64,000 nt of DNA, taken from contig NZ_JAHEAG010000001.1 of assembly GCF_018596315.1 (NCBI RefSeq), forward strand, positions 744,001-808,000. Direction: 5' to 3'. Below, one piece after another: positions 36,328 to 44,964 of the stretch. The translations under genes were made by a program, and so were the position numbers. Origin of the DNA: Bradyrhizobium sp. SRL28 (GTDB lineage: Bacteria; Pseudomonadota; Alphaproteobacteria; Rhizobiales; Xanthobacteraceae). Below the pieces are notes generated by a model that was given only the letters and a program-made list of their open reading frames with translations, did no database searches and was not told the origin of the DNA. Every line of letters begins with the position of its first letter. Position 1 is the stretch's first letter.

Positions 36328-37344
36328 ATGGCGTCACAGCCGGAACAGGGGAAGATCGAACCGAAGACAATCTTTCGGCATGTCTACGGCGTCTATCCCT
36401 CGATGGCGATGCTGGCTGGGATGCAGCTCGACGTCTTTACCCCGCTCAAGGACGGGCCGATGAGCGGCGCAAGGCTGGCGGAAGCAATAGATGTTGCTCA
36501 GGAGAAGCTTCGACCGCTGCTATACGCGTTGGTCAATGCCGAGTTGCTGAGGATTGAAGACGATCAGTTCGCCAACACGCCCGAGGGCGATCTCTATCTC
36601 GTGCGCGGCCGGTCGACTTATCTCGGCGGCGCGCATGAGCTGTACTCCGATCTTTGGAGTGCGGCTCTCACGGCAGGCCAGTCGATCCGCGACGGCGCAC
36701 CCCACAAAAAGCATGACTTGGCAGCAATGTCGGATGCCGAGCTTGCCGCCTTCTTTCGCGGCCTCCATCCGGCGGCGCTGGCGACCGGCCGCCAGTTGGC
36801 TGCAAGCTGCGGCTTCACGGGTCTCCGACATCTTATGGACGTCGGCGGCGGCTCAGGGGGGCTGGCTATTGCTGCTTGCCAGAATTGCCCCGATCTCCGC
36901 GCGACAGTGTTTGAGCTGCCGCGGGTCGCCGAAATTGCGCGATGCGTCGTTGAGGAGGCGGGCATGACAGACCGCGTACAGGTGCGCGCGGCCGACGTGC
37001 TGGCATGCGCGCCCGAAGGGCGCTTCGATGTCGCAGTGCTGCGCAATCTGATCCAGGTGCTGGGGCCTGATGAGGCGCGCCGCGTGCTGCACAATGTTGG
37101 CGAGGCAATCGAGCCGGGCGGTCTGCTCATCATCGTTGGCCACATCCTGCAGGACAGCCGGCTCGAACCTGTCGCGGCTGTCGGAATGAACCTCATCTTC
37201 CTCAGCATTTATGACGCCGGCCAGGCCTATACCGAGCGCGAGCACCGCGGCTGGCTCGACGACGCCGGTTTCGCAGACATCGAAGTTCAATACGGCGCCG
37301 CGCCGGCTGGAATGAGCATCGTGCTGGCGCAAAAAACTAGATGA
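36328..37344 (+). CDS. SAM-dependent O-methyltransferase
   Basis: This is a 338-residue class I methyltransferase of the plant-type/polyketide O-methyltransferase group. An N-terminal dimerisation winged helix is present (VYPSMAMLAGMQLDVFTPLK, AEAIDVAQEKLRPLLYALVN). The SAM-binding motif I is HLMDVGGGSGGLAIA (about residue 170). The FDVAVLRNLIQVLGPDEARR segment carries the post-motif region. The last strand is typical (GMSIVLAQK). The ribosome binding site AAGGAGA precedes the ATG. It is in line with the Tat-cupin gene and converges with the M24 peptidase gene. Small-molecule methylation in secondary metabolism is likely; the substrate is unknown. Confidence 0.88.
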   Translation: MASQPEQGKIEPKTIFRHVYGVYPSMAMLAGMQLDVFTPLKDGPMSGARLAEAIDVAQEKLRPLLYALVNAELLRIEDDQFANTPEGDLYLVRGRSTYLGGAHELYSDLWSAALTAGQSIRDGAPHKKHDLAAMSDAELAAFFRGLHPAALATGRQLAASCGFTGLRHLMDVGGGSGGLAIAACQNCPDLRATVFELPRVAEIARCVVEEAGMTDRVQVRAADVLACAPEGRFDVAVLRNLIQVLGPDEARRVLHNVGEAIEPGGLLIIVGHILQDSRLEPVAAVGMNLIFLSIYDAGQAYTEREHRGWLDDAGFADIEVQYGAAPAGMSIVLAQKTR

Positions 37345-37451
37345 TGCGCCCCTCCCTAGAAGCCCAAACCCACGGAACCGCATCGGGTCAAGGCCATTGA
37401 TGTCCGTTCCGGGTCATTGTTCACTCTCCGCGAGGCATTAGTCTCAATCTG

Positions 37452-38636
37452 TCAGACCTGGGCCACGTTCCAGCTACGGCAATTGTCGCCGAACCCTTCC
37501 CATCCGCTCTCCGTGACCGCGACGGTGTCCTCGAGTTTGATGAACCCGCGCTTCGGATGCAGGATCGCGGTTTCGATCGAGATCACCATGCCGCCCTCGA
37601 GCGGCAGGTCCTCGTCGGTGGCCGGATAGGGCACCACGCCCTTGCCGGTCAGATGCGGAGCCTCATGACTGACGAGCCCCATGCCGTGGGCGAGAAAGTC
37701 GAAATGCGGCAGTTGCGTCGAGCCTCGCATGGCCTGTTCCGCCGCCGCATAGATGTCGCCGCCGCGCGCCCCCGCGCGAATCGGCTTGCGCGCCGCCTGC
37801 TGAATGGCCTCGACCTCGCTGAGCAAGTCCTCAAGCTCGGAGTCCGGCTTGCCGACACTGCCCATGCGGCAGAGATCGCCGATATAGCCGTGATAATTGG
37901 CGCCGGAGTCCAGCGAAATGATGTCGCCGGCACCGAGCAGCTGTTCCGATGGCGCACGATTGAGACTCGCGCCCGCGGAAATCAGGCAATATTCGAAGCT
38001 GAGGCCGCGGTTGGTTTCTTCCCTGCGCAGATGCGCGACGACGTCGTGCTTGGTCATGCCAGGCCGGCACGCCGAGAATGCTGCCTGCATCGCGGCGACG
38101 ACGCGTTCGGACACCTCCTTAAGCAGTGAAAGCTCTGAGGTCGATTTGCGCGCGCGTAGCCGTTCCAGCGCCATCGTGGCATCGACCAGTCTGCTGTCCG
38201 GAAAGGCGGAATGCAGCACATCGGCCGCGTCGAGCGGAAGGAACGGCATTTCCACGCCGATACGGGCGCTGGCGACGCCCATTTTCCTGACATGCAAGAC
38301 GGCTGAGTGCATCGCCTCGGGACCGGTCATCCACGACGTCTCGGCAACACCGGTCCAGAATCGGTTGAGCTGTTTCTCAAAGCCCTCGAGCTTGTTGCCA
38401 ATGAACACCGATCGATCGGCGCGGCCCTTGGCATAGATAAAGACCGGCAAATAGCGATTGATGCCGATGGCATCCATCGTCTCGAAGAAGAAGAACCGGT
38501 ATCCGCCAAGCAGATACCCGACATTGTGCTTCGACGTCGCGATCAGGACATCGATGCCGGCCTGTTCCAGCAGGTCGTCCAGCTTCTTTGTGTCGAAGGG
38601 AACTGTCGAAGCAACGTTAACGGAGCGGTTATTCAT
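37452..38636 (-). CDS. M24-family metallopeptidase (Xaa-Pro aminopeptidase/creatinase-like)
   Basis: This is a 394-residue cytoplasmic enzyme of the pita-bread fold. The N-terminal creatinase-like domain covers about 1-160. The catalytic domain has the five metal ligands: Asp in IISLDSGANYHGY, Asp in IGDLCRMG, His in FLAHGMGLVSHEAPHL, Glu in MVISIETAILHP and Glu in FIKLEDTVAVTE. All ligands are present, so it should bind two metal ions. It could be a prolidase or a C-N hydrolase. It is a single gene in the island, convergent with the methyltransferase. Confidence 0.9.
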   Translation of the reverse strand: MNNRSVNVASTVPFDTKKLDDLLEQAGIDVLIATSKHNVGYLLGGYRFFFFETMDAIGINRYLPVFIYAKGRADRSVFIGNKLEGFEKQLNRFWTGVAETSWMTGPEAMHSAVLHVRKMGVASARIGVEMPFLPLDAADVLHSAFPDSRLVDATMALERLRARKSTSELSLLKEVSERVVAAMQAAFSACRPGMTKHDVVAHLRREETNRGLSFEYCLISAGASLNRAPSEQLLGAGDIISLDSGANYHGYIGDLCRMGSVGKPDSELEDLLSEVEAIQQAARKPIRAGARGGDIYAAAEQAMRGSTQLPHFDFLAHGMGLVSHEAPHLTGKGVVPYPATDEDLPLEGGMVISIETAILHPKRGFIKLEDTVAVTESGWEGFGDNCRSWNVAQV

Positions 38637-39166
38637 TGCAGCACCCTTTTCTTTGATAACCCGGTGCGATGGGACGGCCTGACGCGCGGCAGCCGCGCGC
38701 TCTCGCGGATGATGAATTCATAGGAGAGATCGATCGGGATCGCTGGTCGGGCCGGCAAGACCGAGCTCGAACTAAAAGCCTAGCACTTTGCGCCGGCCCG
38801 CGGGAGGGAAATGGCACCCAACCCGACTCAGACGCGATCAGGTTCGATGTCTCAGATGGGTCAAAAGCTGCCTTGAAACCAGCAGACAGAGGACATTGTT
38901 GAATTTCGTTCGTCCCGCCAAACGAAGCGGAGCGGAGCGGTCGACCACAAGCCTATGAATTACCGATATGCCCTTTTTCGCCGGGCCAAATCCCGCCGCA
39001 GCATCGCGAGCGAATCCTGCACTCGCAAGAAAATCAACGCCAGATCAACGACACGCCTTGCAAATCCGTGACCGCACGAACACGCCACGACACTAGCAAG
39101 TCCGTCACCAACCGACCCAACGTTGCAAAACCCCTGCCCTAGCCTTAGCGAAATGTCAGACGGTAC
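38637..39166. other. Intergenic stretch between peptidase and SDR genes
   Basis: About 530 bases. A short plus-strand reading (MNYRYALFRRAKSRRSIASE, from 38955) looks like a coding tail, but it has no recognisable family and no ribosome binding site. I see no RNA gene, terminator or repeat. Confidence 0.4.
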
Positions 39167-40027
39167 TCAAAGGTTTACGTCGAGGCCGAACTCTTGCTTG
39201 GCTAGGAGTTTGAATTCCTCGTCGCTCGCTCCGCCAAGGTCGACCACTTCTTCGTCGGTCTTGCTCGCCCGCCATTTGAGAAAAGGTACCGCGTCCGGAC
39301 CGACGGGATAACGGAGCTGCCAGCTGTCGCCGTCGACAATCTCGCGGATTTTTTCTCCGACAATGTAGGGCGATGTTGGGTTGGTCAGCGACTGGGCAAA
39401 CAAAGCCCTTTGGCGCCGGGCATGTGGGTAAGGAGTATTGTCGGGTGTCGGCTTTGCCTTGGAGAATATCGGCGTGGCGATGACGCCGGGTTCAATGATG
39501 GCAACCCGCACGTTGAAAGCCTTCATTTCCTGCGCGAGGCATTCGCTCAGTGCCTCCAGGGCAAACTTGGACGCGCAGTAAGCTGCTGCCGGCGCCATGG
39601 CCAGTCGTCCGGAGATCGACGTGACGTTGACGATGCAACCATGCCGCCGTTCACGCATCCCGGGGACGACGGCCTTGATGCAGCGTAGCGCGCCGAAAAA
39701 ATTGGTCTCCATGACTTCACGAAACCGTGCCGTGGAGCTCTCCTCCACCGATCCGCCGCCACCAATCCCTGCGTTGTTCACCAGGACGTCGAGGCGACCG
39801 TGCTCCGCGAGGACCTTGCCCAACGCACTTTCGACCGAAGCGTCATCATCCACGTTGAGCGCCGCCAGGCTAACCGGAAGTTTCTCGGCCGCGACGATCT
39901 TCTGAAGCTCTCCTGCACTCTCCAGGTTTCGCATCGTCGCAATGACAGTATGGCCGCCCCGCGCGAGTGTCACCGCGGTCGCCAATCCAATTCCACTGCT
40001 CGTTCCGGTAACCAATGCAATGGTCAT
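39167..40027 (-). CDS. Short-chain dehydrogenase/reductase
   Basis: This is a 286-residue NAD(P)-dependent oxidoreductase. The cofactor motif is TGTSSGIG (residues 7-14). LVNNAGIGGG and the catalytic Ser (NVTSISGRLAMA) and Tyr-Lys (AAYCASKF) are all present, so it is an active classical SDR. The C-terminal ~70 residues resemble SDRs that act on steroid or aliphatic alcohols. It stands alone on the minus strand. The 340 bases upstream (40028-40371) contain no recognised feature other than its promoter region. Confidence 0.9.
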   Translation of the reverse strand: MTIALVTGTSSGIGLATAVTLARGGHTVIATMRNLESAGELQKIVAAEKLPVSLAALNVDDDASVESALGKVLAEHGRLDVLVNNAGIGGGGSVEESSTARFREVMETNFFGALRCIKAVVPGMRERRHGCIVNVTSISGRLAMAPAAAYCASKFALEALSECLAQEMKAFNVRVAIIEPGVIATPIFSKAKPTPDNTPYPHARRQRALFAQSLTNPTSPYIVGEKIREIVDGDSWQLRYPVGPDAVPFLKWRASKTDEEVVDLGGASDEEFKLLAKQEFGLDVNL

Positions 40028-40371
40028 CAGGATCTCCCAAACTGTCGAAGCGTATGCGTTTCACAATACAACCCGATTATTTAGTCATGCGCCGGGAACC
40101 GCCGCAACACCCATTAACGGCGTCGCCGCCTCAAATGACGTTCGAAGCGACGAATAGAAAGCTAAGAATTGCGTTCGTGCATTGATCGACGTTAGGATGC
40201 GTGAGGGATCGTCATGGCAGTGGCCCAAAAGCAATTGCTTGACCATTATCAAGCGGCGGCAGGAACTCACATCCCGATCCAGTTACTTGGACGTGCCGCA
40301 CCGCTCGACAAGCCCGTCAGTGAGAGGAATCCTGAAGTCTCGGCCTGCGGGACGCATAGCGCGTTGCACCA

Positions 40372-40578
40372 TCACCGATCATGGTTTGGGACCCATTCCT
40401 CCGCGGTTGAGTCCCAATGATGGGTGTCGTCGAAGTGTTTCCAGAGTGGCCGGCTTGGTTTGCTTTCACCCTTCTGTCGTTTTGCATTCAGTGCGCTGAG
40501 TTGGACGACGAGCGCCCCAGCCATCATCACCCATTCGCGAGCGTTATATCGGGACTTCCATTTGATTGTCGCGAGCAT
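40372..40578 (-). CDS. Small hypothetical protein (68 aa)
   Basis: This short basic protein starts MLATIKWKSRYNAREWVMMA and has a hydrophobic stretch (WVMMAGALVVQLSAL) that could cross or lie on the membrane. It is supported mainly by an excellent ribosome binding site (AAGGAGG, six bases before the ATG). No homologous family is recognised. Confidence 0.45.
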   Translation of the reverse strand: MLATIKWKSRYNAREWVMMAGALVVQLSALNAKRQKGESKPSRPLWKHFDDTHHWDSTAEEWVPNHDR

Positions 40579-40817
40579 CGGATGCCTCCTTCAAAGTAAG
40601 AAAGGCTTCGCCATCTTAGCCCGGGCCAAGAACACAGGGATGTAAAGTACTTCACAGTCAGCCAACATCTTCGACATAGCCGCGCGCGATCCTATTAGGG
40701 GATGCGTCTGCAGCTGGAGGGCTAAGTGTCCCAGATCATGTCCTCTCTAGCACAACGACCAGACATCATCGGCGAGGTCGGGCAGGTCCGAAAAGTGCCA
40801 TCAACAGACATATCCCT

Positions 40818-42335
40818 TTATTCGATCACGTCGTCGGCGGCGTGATTTCGGGAGCCCAGATAGCGGATGGCCTTTTGCGGATCGCGGCTTCCGGTAACGC
40901 CGCGGGATAACCGCGCCGTTCCGCTCTCCCGCTCGCCGATCGCGTGCAGCGCCCGGCCGAGAAGCATCTGGGTATTGGCCCACAGGCGCGGGGCGCGGAC
41001 GCAGGCGGGGTCCTGCAAGGCTTCCTGATAGGCTGCGACGGCTTGTTCTAACCGCGCCGTCCCGGTCTCCCGCTCGCCGATCGCTTGCAGCGCCTGGCCG
41101 AGACCCACCTTGGTCATGGCCAACAGGAGGGGCCGCGCGCGGGCGCGGGTCGCTTCCTGCAAGGCTTCTTGATGCACGACGACGGCTTCCTCCAGCCGCG
41201 CAGTCCCATTCTCTAACTGGCCGAGCGTGACGAGCGCACCGCCAAGATTATTCAGGATGAAGGCCCGCTCGAGCGGCGCGCGCGCGCGGGTGCCTTCCTG
41301 CAAGGCTTCCTGAAGGACGGCGACGGCTTCTTTCAGCCGCGCTGTTCCGCCTTCCCGCCCGCCCAGTGCTATAAACGCAAGGCCTAGATTCTTTTGGGTC
41401 ATGGCCCATAGGAGCGGCGCGCGCTCGCGGGTGGCTTCCTGCAAGGCTTCCCGAAGGACGACGACGGCTTCCTCCAGCCGCGCCGTCCCACTCTCTCGCT
41501 CGCCGAGCCTGAGAAGCGCAAAGCCGAGACCGTTCTGAGCTCTGGCCCAGTCGAGCGGGGAGGCATTCCGGGGCAGAAGCTCGACGAGCGCGCGGTAACG
41601 GGCGATCGCCGAGAGCGCCGCGGCATCGGCCCCAAATTCAAAGCCCTGCTTTAAGAGAGCGCTCGCCTCTGCGCTGAGGTATTTCACGCGCTCATCTTTA
41701 TTCCGCGGCACCTTCGCCGCCGCCTTAGCAAAGTGCTGCGCCGCGTCGACATAGCGGAAACTGGCCAAAGCGACATTGCCGCGCTGGGCAGCGGTTTGCG
41801 CCGCATTGAGTGCGAGACGATCAATTGCCTCGGTTTGAGCCTTTTCGATAGCGGCCAAAATTTCGTCGGCCTTACCGAGTTGGCCGTCCTGGATCGCCTG
41901 TTGCGCCTCCGCCTTCAAAGCGGTGATCTTCGCGTCATCGCCGGGCTGTGCTGTCGCCGCCTGTTGGAGATCCTTGAATTTCTCGGCGATCTCTCCGAGC
42001 TTCGTTGCGAGCTGCTCGGGCCGTATGTTTGTTTCGCCCAAAATTTTGAGCGCGTGGCTGACCTGGCCCTGGGTAAGACTGAGCGTCTCCTTTAGCTGCG
42101 TGATCGTTTCCCGTTGCGACTCGGCGAGGTCGGCGAGATCCTTCGTCCTTGATCGGATAAGTTCTTCGATCTTCTCCGCAGGTATACCAATTGTGATCGT
42201 GCTGTCCGTCACATTGCCGCCGATCCCGACACTGCCTTCCTTCGCGTCAATCATCAGGCGCTGTTCCGCGCGCGCATGAGGCCCTGCGAAAGTTAAAGCG
42301 AGGACGATACCAAGGGCCGGAATGTTCCCGCGCAT
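40818..42335 (-). CDS. Periplasmic TPR-like repeat protein with Gly-rich beta motif
   Basis: This is a 505-residue protein. The signal peptide follows the ATG at 42335 (IPALGIVLALTFAGPHARA). Right after it comes GSVGIGGNVTDSTITIGIP, a short glycine-rich beta motif also found in the next-door protein. A coiled-coil region follows (SRTKDLADLAESQRETITQL). The C-terminal half is an array of ~47-residue TPR-like units beginning GTARLEEAV and ending LGLAFIALGGRE. Four units are complete and the last is truncated. At DNA level the units repeat about every 141 bases. The last ~25 residues look degraded. The gene starts 2 bases after the stop of the upstream gene, so the two are surely co-expressed. 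Function unknown; protein binding is likely. Confidence 0.75.
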   Translation of the reverse strand: MRGNIPALGIVLALTFAGPHARAEQRLMIDAKEGSVGIGGNVTDSTITIGIPAEKIEELIRSRTKDLADLAESQRETITQLKETLSLTQGQVSHALKILGETNIRPEQLATKLGEIAEKFKDLQQAATAQPGDDAKITALKAEAQQAIQDGQLGKADEILAAIEKAQTEAIDRLALNAAQTAAQRGNVALASFRYVDAAQHFAKAAAKVPRNKDERVKYLSAEASALLKQGFEFGADAAALSAIARYRALVELLPRNASPLDWARAQNGLGFALLRLGERESGTARLEEAVVVLREALQEATRERAPLLWAMTQKNLGLAFIALGGREGGTARLKEAVAVLQEALQEGTRARAPLERAFILNNLGGALVTLGQLENGTARLEEAVVVHQEALQEATRARARPLLLAMTKVGLGQALQAIGERETGTARLEQAVAAYQEALQDPACVRAPRLWANTQMLLGRALHAIGERESGTARLSRGVTGSRDPQKAIRYLGSRNHAADDVIE

Positions 42336-42337
42336 GG

Positions 42338-42595
42338 CTACGGTCTCGATTCCGGGCAGCCGGCGCTCGTACCGGCGGTGATCGTCGCGCCCGAGACATC
42401 TCCGCCAATGGCGACGCTGCCGCAATCGGCTTCAATCTGTTTTTGAGGCGGACCAGGCTTCGTTTCGGGGGCGGGATAAAAATGCACGAAGGCAGCCCAA
42501 AGCCCCCCGGCTGCCATCGCAAAGCCGCTGCCGATGAAGGTCAGCATCCTTTGGTTCTTCTCGTCTTGCAAAAAGTGCCAAGTCTGCTTCGACAT
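42338..42595 (-). CDS. Small single-pass membrane protein sharing the Gly-rich motif (85 aa)
   Basis: The N-terminus MSKQTWHFLQDEKNQRMLTF is cytoplasmic. One membrane helix follows (LTFIGSGFAMAAGGLWAAFV, about 18-40), then a Pro-rich linker. The motif GSVAIGGDVSGATITAG is nearly the same as in the TPR protein downstream. An AGGAGGGG ribosome binding site precedes the ATG. The two proteins probably meet in the periplasm. The motif recalls GGxVxGSxIxxG sequences seen in multidomain signalling proteins, but I cannot assign a function. Confidence 0.7.
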   Translation of the reverse strand: MSKQTWHFLQDEKNQRMLTFIGSGFAMAAGGLWAAFVHFYPAPETKPGPPQKQIEADCGSVAIGGDVSGATITAGTSAGCPESRP

Positions 42596-43320
42596 GAGGC
42601 TACCCCTCCTGCGAGGGCGGTACTGTGCGGATTTATGCGGGGCCCAATTTGTTTCTGCAAATCAAAGGCGATGACTCAGCTTTTTGAATTGCTCGTACGA
42701 TTGCAAGATGGTCAGTAAGCGCGAAAGCTGGCGGTCCAGTGGGATGCCCAAGTTTGATCGCAGCGGAATTGTATCACCTACGCGCGCAATTAGTGTGAGG
42801 CGGCTCACATTACCACCTAATGCTGGCGTCACTTGCCGTACCCATGTCCGAGTTGGGTCTTGGCCGTGTATCACACAGCCAGGGTCATTTTCGGAAGTCG
42901 ACCGACCAAGTTGGGAGGTCCGCTCTGCCACCGTGAACGGCCATATCGCTCTCACTGCGCTCGTCCGAAAAGTGCCACGAGCGGCCGTTCCATAGGCGCG
43001 CATTGCGGCTCAGGATTATGCAGCTAACGGCGCTCCTCCTCGGCCGTCTCTTGATCACTACCTGAAGCCCTATTCAGAAAGCGCGCAGGGCGGCTTTCCG
43101 TGAATCGCGATCCAACGCGTAGGCGGTTTGCTTGAACTCAATGTCGTCGAGGAGACCTTGAATATACCCCGAGATCGTGTCCGCAGCCATAATGAGCGCG
43201 GCGTCAAGCGTATGGATGTAGGAAGACTAACGTTCCCACATTTAGGGTGCTCGGTCGCTCGAGATATTCGACAATAGGCAGCCCAATGGGACGAATGGAT
43301 TCACCCTCCTTGCTGTCCTC
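42596..43320. other. Island right part without an intact gene
   Basis: About 720 bases with only degenerate material: a possible partial island-repeat piece at about 42967 (gtccgaaaagtgccac) and the gene tail listed at 43074. No RNA gene was recognised. Confidence 0.4.
43074..43216 (-). pseudogene. C-terminal fragment of an unidentified gene
   Basis: On the minus strand an open reading ends with SGYIQGLLDDIEFKQTAYAL, then DRDSRKAALRAF and a TGA at 43074. It has clear coding character but no start, and the frame is lost upstream. The family is not recognised. Confidence 0.3.
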
Positions 43321-43540
43321 CGGCCGCCTTACACTGCCAAAACACAGGGAAAGGCCGAACGCTTCATTGGACGGCGCTTCGGGAATGGGCTTATGCCCAA
43401 GCCTACCAACATCAGATCGGCGAGCTTAAGAGCTGGCGATCTGGCTGTCCCAATATAACTGGCACCCACGGTGATATTAAATCTCAACGCCGATCAGCGG
43501 GCTCGGTTTGACCAGGGACAACCTCTTGCGACTCCACACT
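43321..43540 (+). pseudogene. Degenerate IS481-family transposase C-terminus
   Basis: Reading across frames gives RPYTAKTQGKAERFI, then LREWAYAQAYQ, then LAIWLSQYNWHPR and ISTPISGLGLTRDNLLRLHT. These match, in order, the end of IS481/IS3-type integrase-core transposases (PYTPKTNGKAERFI ... YNWHRPH ... PISRLGL). Frameshifts and two stop codons break it. No terminal inverted repeats were found. Confidence 0.7.
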
Positions 43541-43791
43541 TGGCGCGCATCCATTCTCGGCTAATCCTCTGCGGTTGACACGCAGGGGTCGCGGGTTCGC
43601 GTTTTCGGCATTCAGGCGGAGTTGCTTCTCTCGCTCATTTCGGCGCTGATATCGCCGGCTTCGGCGCGGGAAAAAGATGGCTACCCTTCGAAACGGGCTC
43701 CTTGACGACCTGCTACGTGTTCAGGTCAATCAATATCTTGGATTAATCTGGGGTTGGAGAAATCGGCGGTGGGCTTAAGTGATTGATCTAA

Positions 43792-43868
43792 TGGTCGGAG
43801 TGGCAGGATTCGAACCTGCGACCCCTGCGTCCCGAACGCAGTGCTCTACCGGGCTGAGCCACACTCCG
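43792..43868 (-). tRNA. tRNA-Pro (anticodon CGG)
   Basis: The minus-strand sequence folds as a full cloverleaf: acceptor CGGAGTG with CACTCCG, anticodon stem CTGCG with CGCAG around the loop TTCGGGA (anticodon CGG), T arm GCAGGTTCGAATCCTGC, discriminator A and an encoded CCA. It is the right boundary of the island; its last 46 bases are duplicated at 23393-23438. The tRNA remains intact, as usual when an island restores the 3' end. Confidence 0.95.
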
Positions 43869-43937
43869 ACTTGGAACGCGGCTTATAGCCTTGGGTTTCG
43901 GTCACCGCAAGCAGCCGATTTAAGGAAATTAATCACA

Positions 43938-44930
43938 GTGGATGTTCGCCTGAAAACCCAGATTTTGCCCGCCGGCGAGGCCGCCGTGGCGGCTGCGGCG
44001 CGTATCCTGGCCGAGGGCGGCCTGGTCGCGTTTCCGACCGAGACCGTCTATGGCCTCGGCGCCGACGCCACCAATCCGGCCGCGATCGCCCACCTCTACC
44101 AGGCCAAGGGCCGGCCGGCTTTCAATCCGCTGATCGCCCATGTCGGCGATATCGACGCCGCGCGGCAGATCGCGCGCTTTGATGCGCCGGCGACGGCGCT
44201 TGCCGAGGCATTCTGGCCAGGCCCGCTGACGCTGGTGCTGCCCAAGACGCCGAATTGCGCGGTGGCCGACCTCGCCACCGCCGGCCTCGACACGGTCGCG
44301 ATCCGGATACCGGCCCACCCTGTGGCGCGCGACATCCTGCGGGCTTTCGGCGGCCCCGTGGTGGCGCCATCGGCGAATCTCTCCGGCCACGTCTCGCCGA
44401 CCACCGCAGCCCATGTGCAGAGCGACCTTGCGGGCCGGATCGACCTGATCGTCGACGGCGGACCGGTCGCCGTCGGCGTCGAATCCACGATCGTCGGCTG
44501 CTTCGATGAGCCGATGCTGTTGCGCCCCGGCGGCGTGCCACGCGCGGAGATCGAGCGCGTGCTGGGCCGCGCGTTGGTGCAGCCGCCGGCGGATACTGAG
44601 AGCGACAGCGGGCAACCGCTGGCGCCAGGCATGCTGGCGTCCCATTACGCGCCGCGCGCGCGCGTGCGCCTCAACGCGCAACGGCTGGAGCCCGGCGAGG
44701 CATTGCTCGCGTTTGGGCTCGGAGCAATTTCGGGAATTGACGCCGCCTCCGTGGTGATGAATCTGTCGGAGCGTGGCGATCTCGACGAGGCTGCCGCCAA
44801 CCTGTTCGGCCATCTTCGCGCGCTCGACGGCAAAGGCCTGCACACCATCGCGGTGATGTCGATTCCGAACGAGGGATTGGGCGAAGCCATCAACGACCGG
44901 CTGCGCCGCGCAGCAGTCGGGCGAGAATGA
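43938..44930 (+). CDS. L-threonylcarbamoyladenylate synthase (Sua5/YrdC/YwlC family)
   Basis: This enzyme makes threonylcarbamoyl-AMP from threonine, bicarbonate and ATP for t6A37 modification of ANN-decoding tRNAs. The YrdC domain fills about 10-200 (GGLVAFPTETVYGLGADATN, YQAKGRPAFNPLI, ADLATAGLDTVAIRIPAHPV, PSANLSGHVSPTTA). The smaller Sua5 C-terminal domain follows (LAPGMLASHYAPRARVRL). The open frame extends left across the tRNA, but that part is an artefact. The GTG at 43938 with AAGGAA upstream is the real start, giving 330 residues. It is directly next to the island, in the core chromosome, and 34 bases before the FAD-linked dehydrogenase. Confidence 0.93.
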   Translation: MDVRLKTQILPAGEAAVAAAARILAEGGLVAFPTETVYGLGADATNPAAIAHLYQAKGRPAFNPLIAHVGDIDAARQIARFDAPATALAEAFWPGPLTLVLPKTPNCAVADLATAGLDTVAIRIPAHPVARDILRAFGGPVVAPSANLSGHVSPTTAAHVQSDLAGRIDLIVDGGPVAVGVESTIVGCFDEPMLLRPGGVPRAEIERVLGRALVQPPADTESDSGQPLAPGMLASHYAPRARVRLNAQRLEPGEALLAFGLGAISGIDAASVVMNLSERGDLDEAAANLFGHLRALDGKGLHTIAVMSIPNEGLGEAINDRLRRAAVGRE

Positions 44931-44964
44931 ACGGGCGGGAATGAAAGAAAAAGAGAAGACGACA

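Larger units (their letters stand above)
23393..43837. mobile_element. Genomic island inserted at tRNA-Pro(CGG)
   Basis: A 46-bp direct repeat identical to the 3' end of tRNA-Pro(CGG) bounds 20.4 kb. The intact tRNA gene is at the right end and the copied 3' fragment at the left end, which is the usual product of tyrosine-recombinase integration into a tRNA 3' half. The interior holds accessory genes, a group II intron, gene fragments and an IS481-type remnant. No integrase gene is visible, so the island is probably no longer self-mobile. Confidence 0.75.

Noticed and set aside
43779..43937. N-terminal extension of the Sua5-type gene
   Set aside because: The extra codons are the tRNA-Pro complement; the GTG at 43938 is the proper start.
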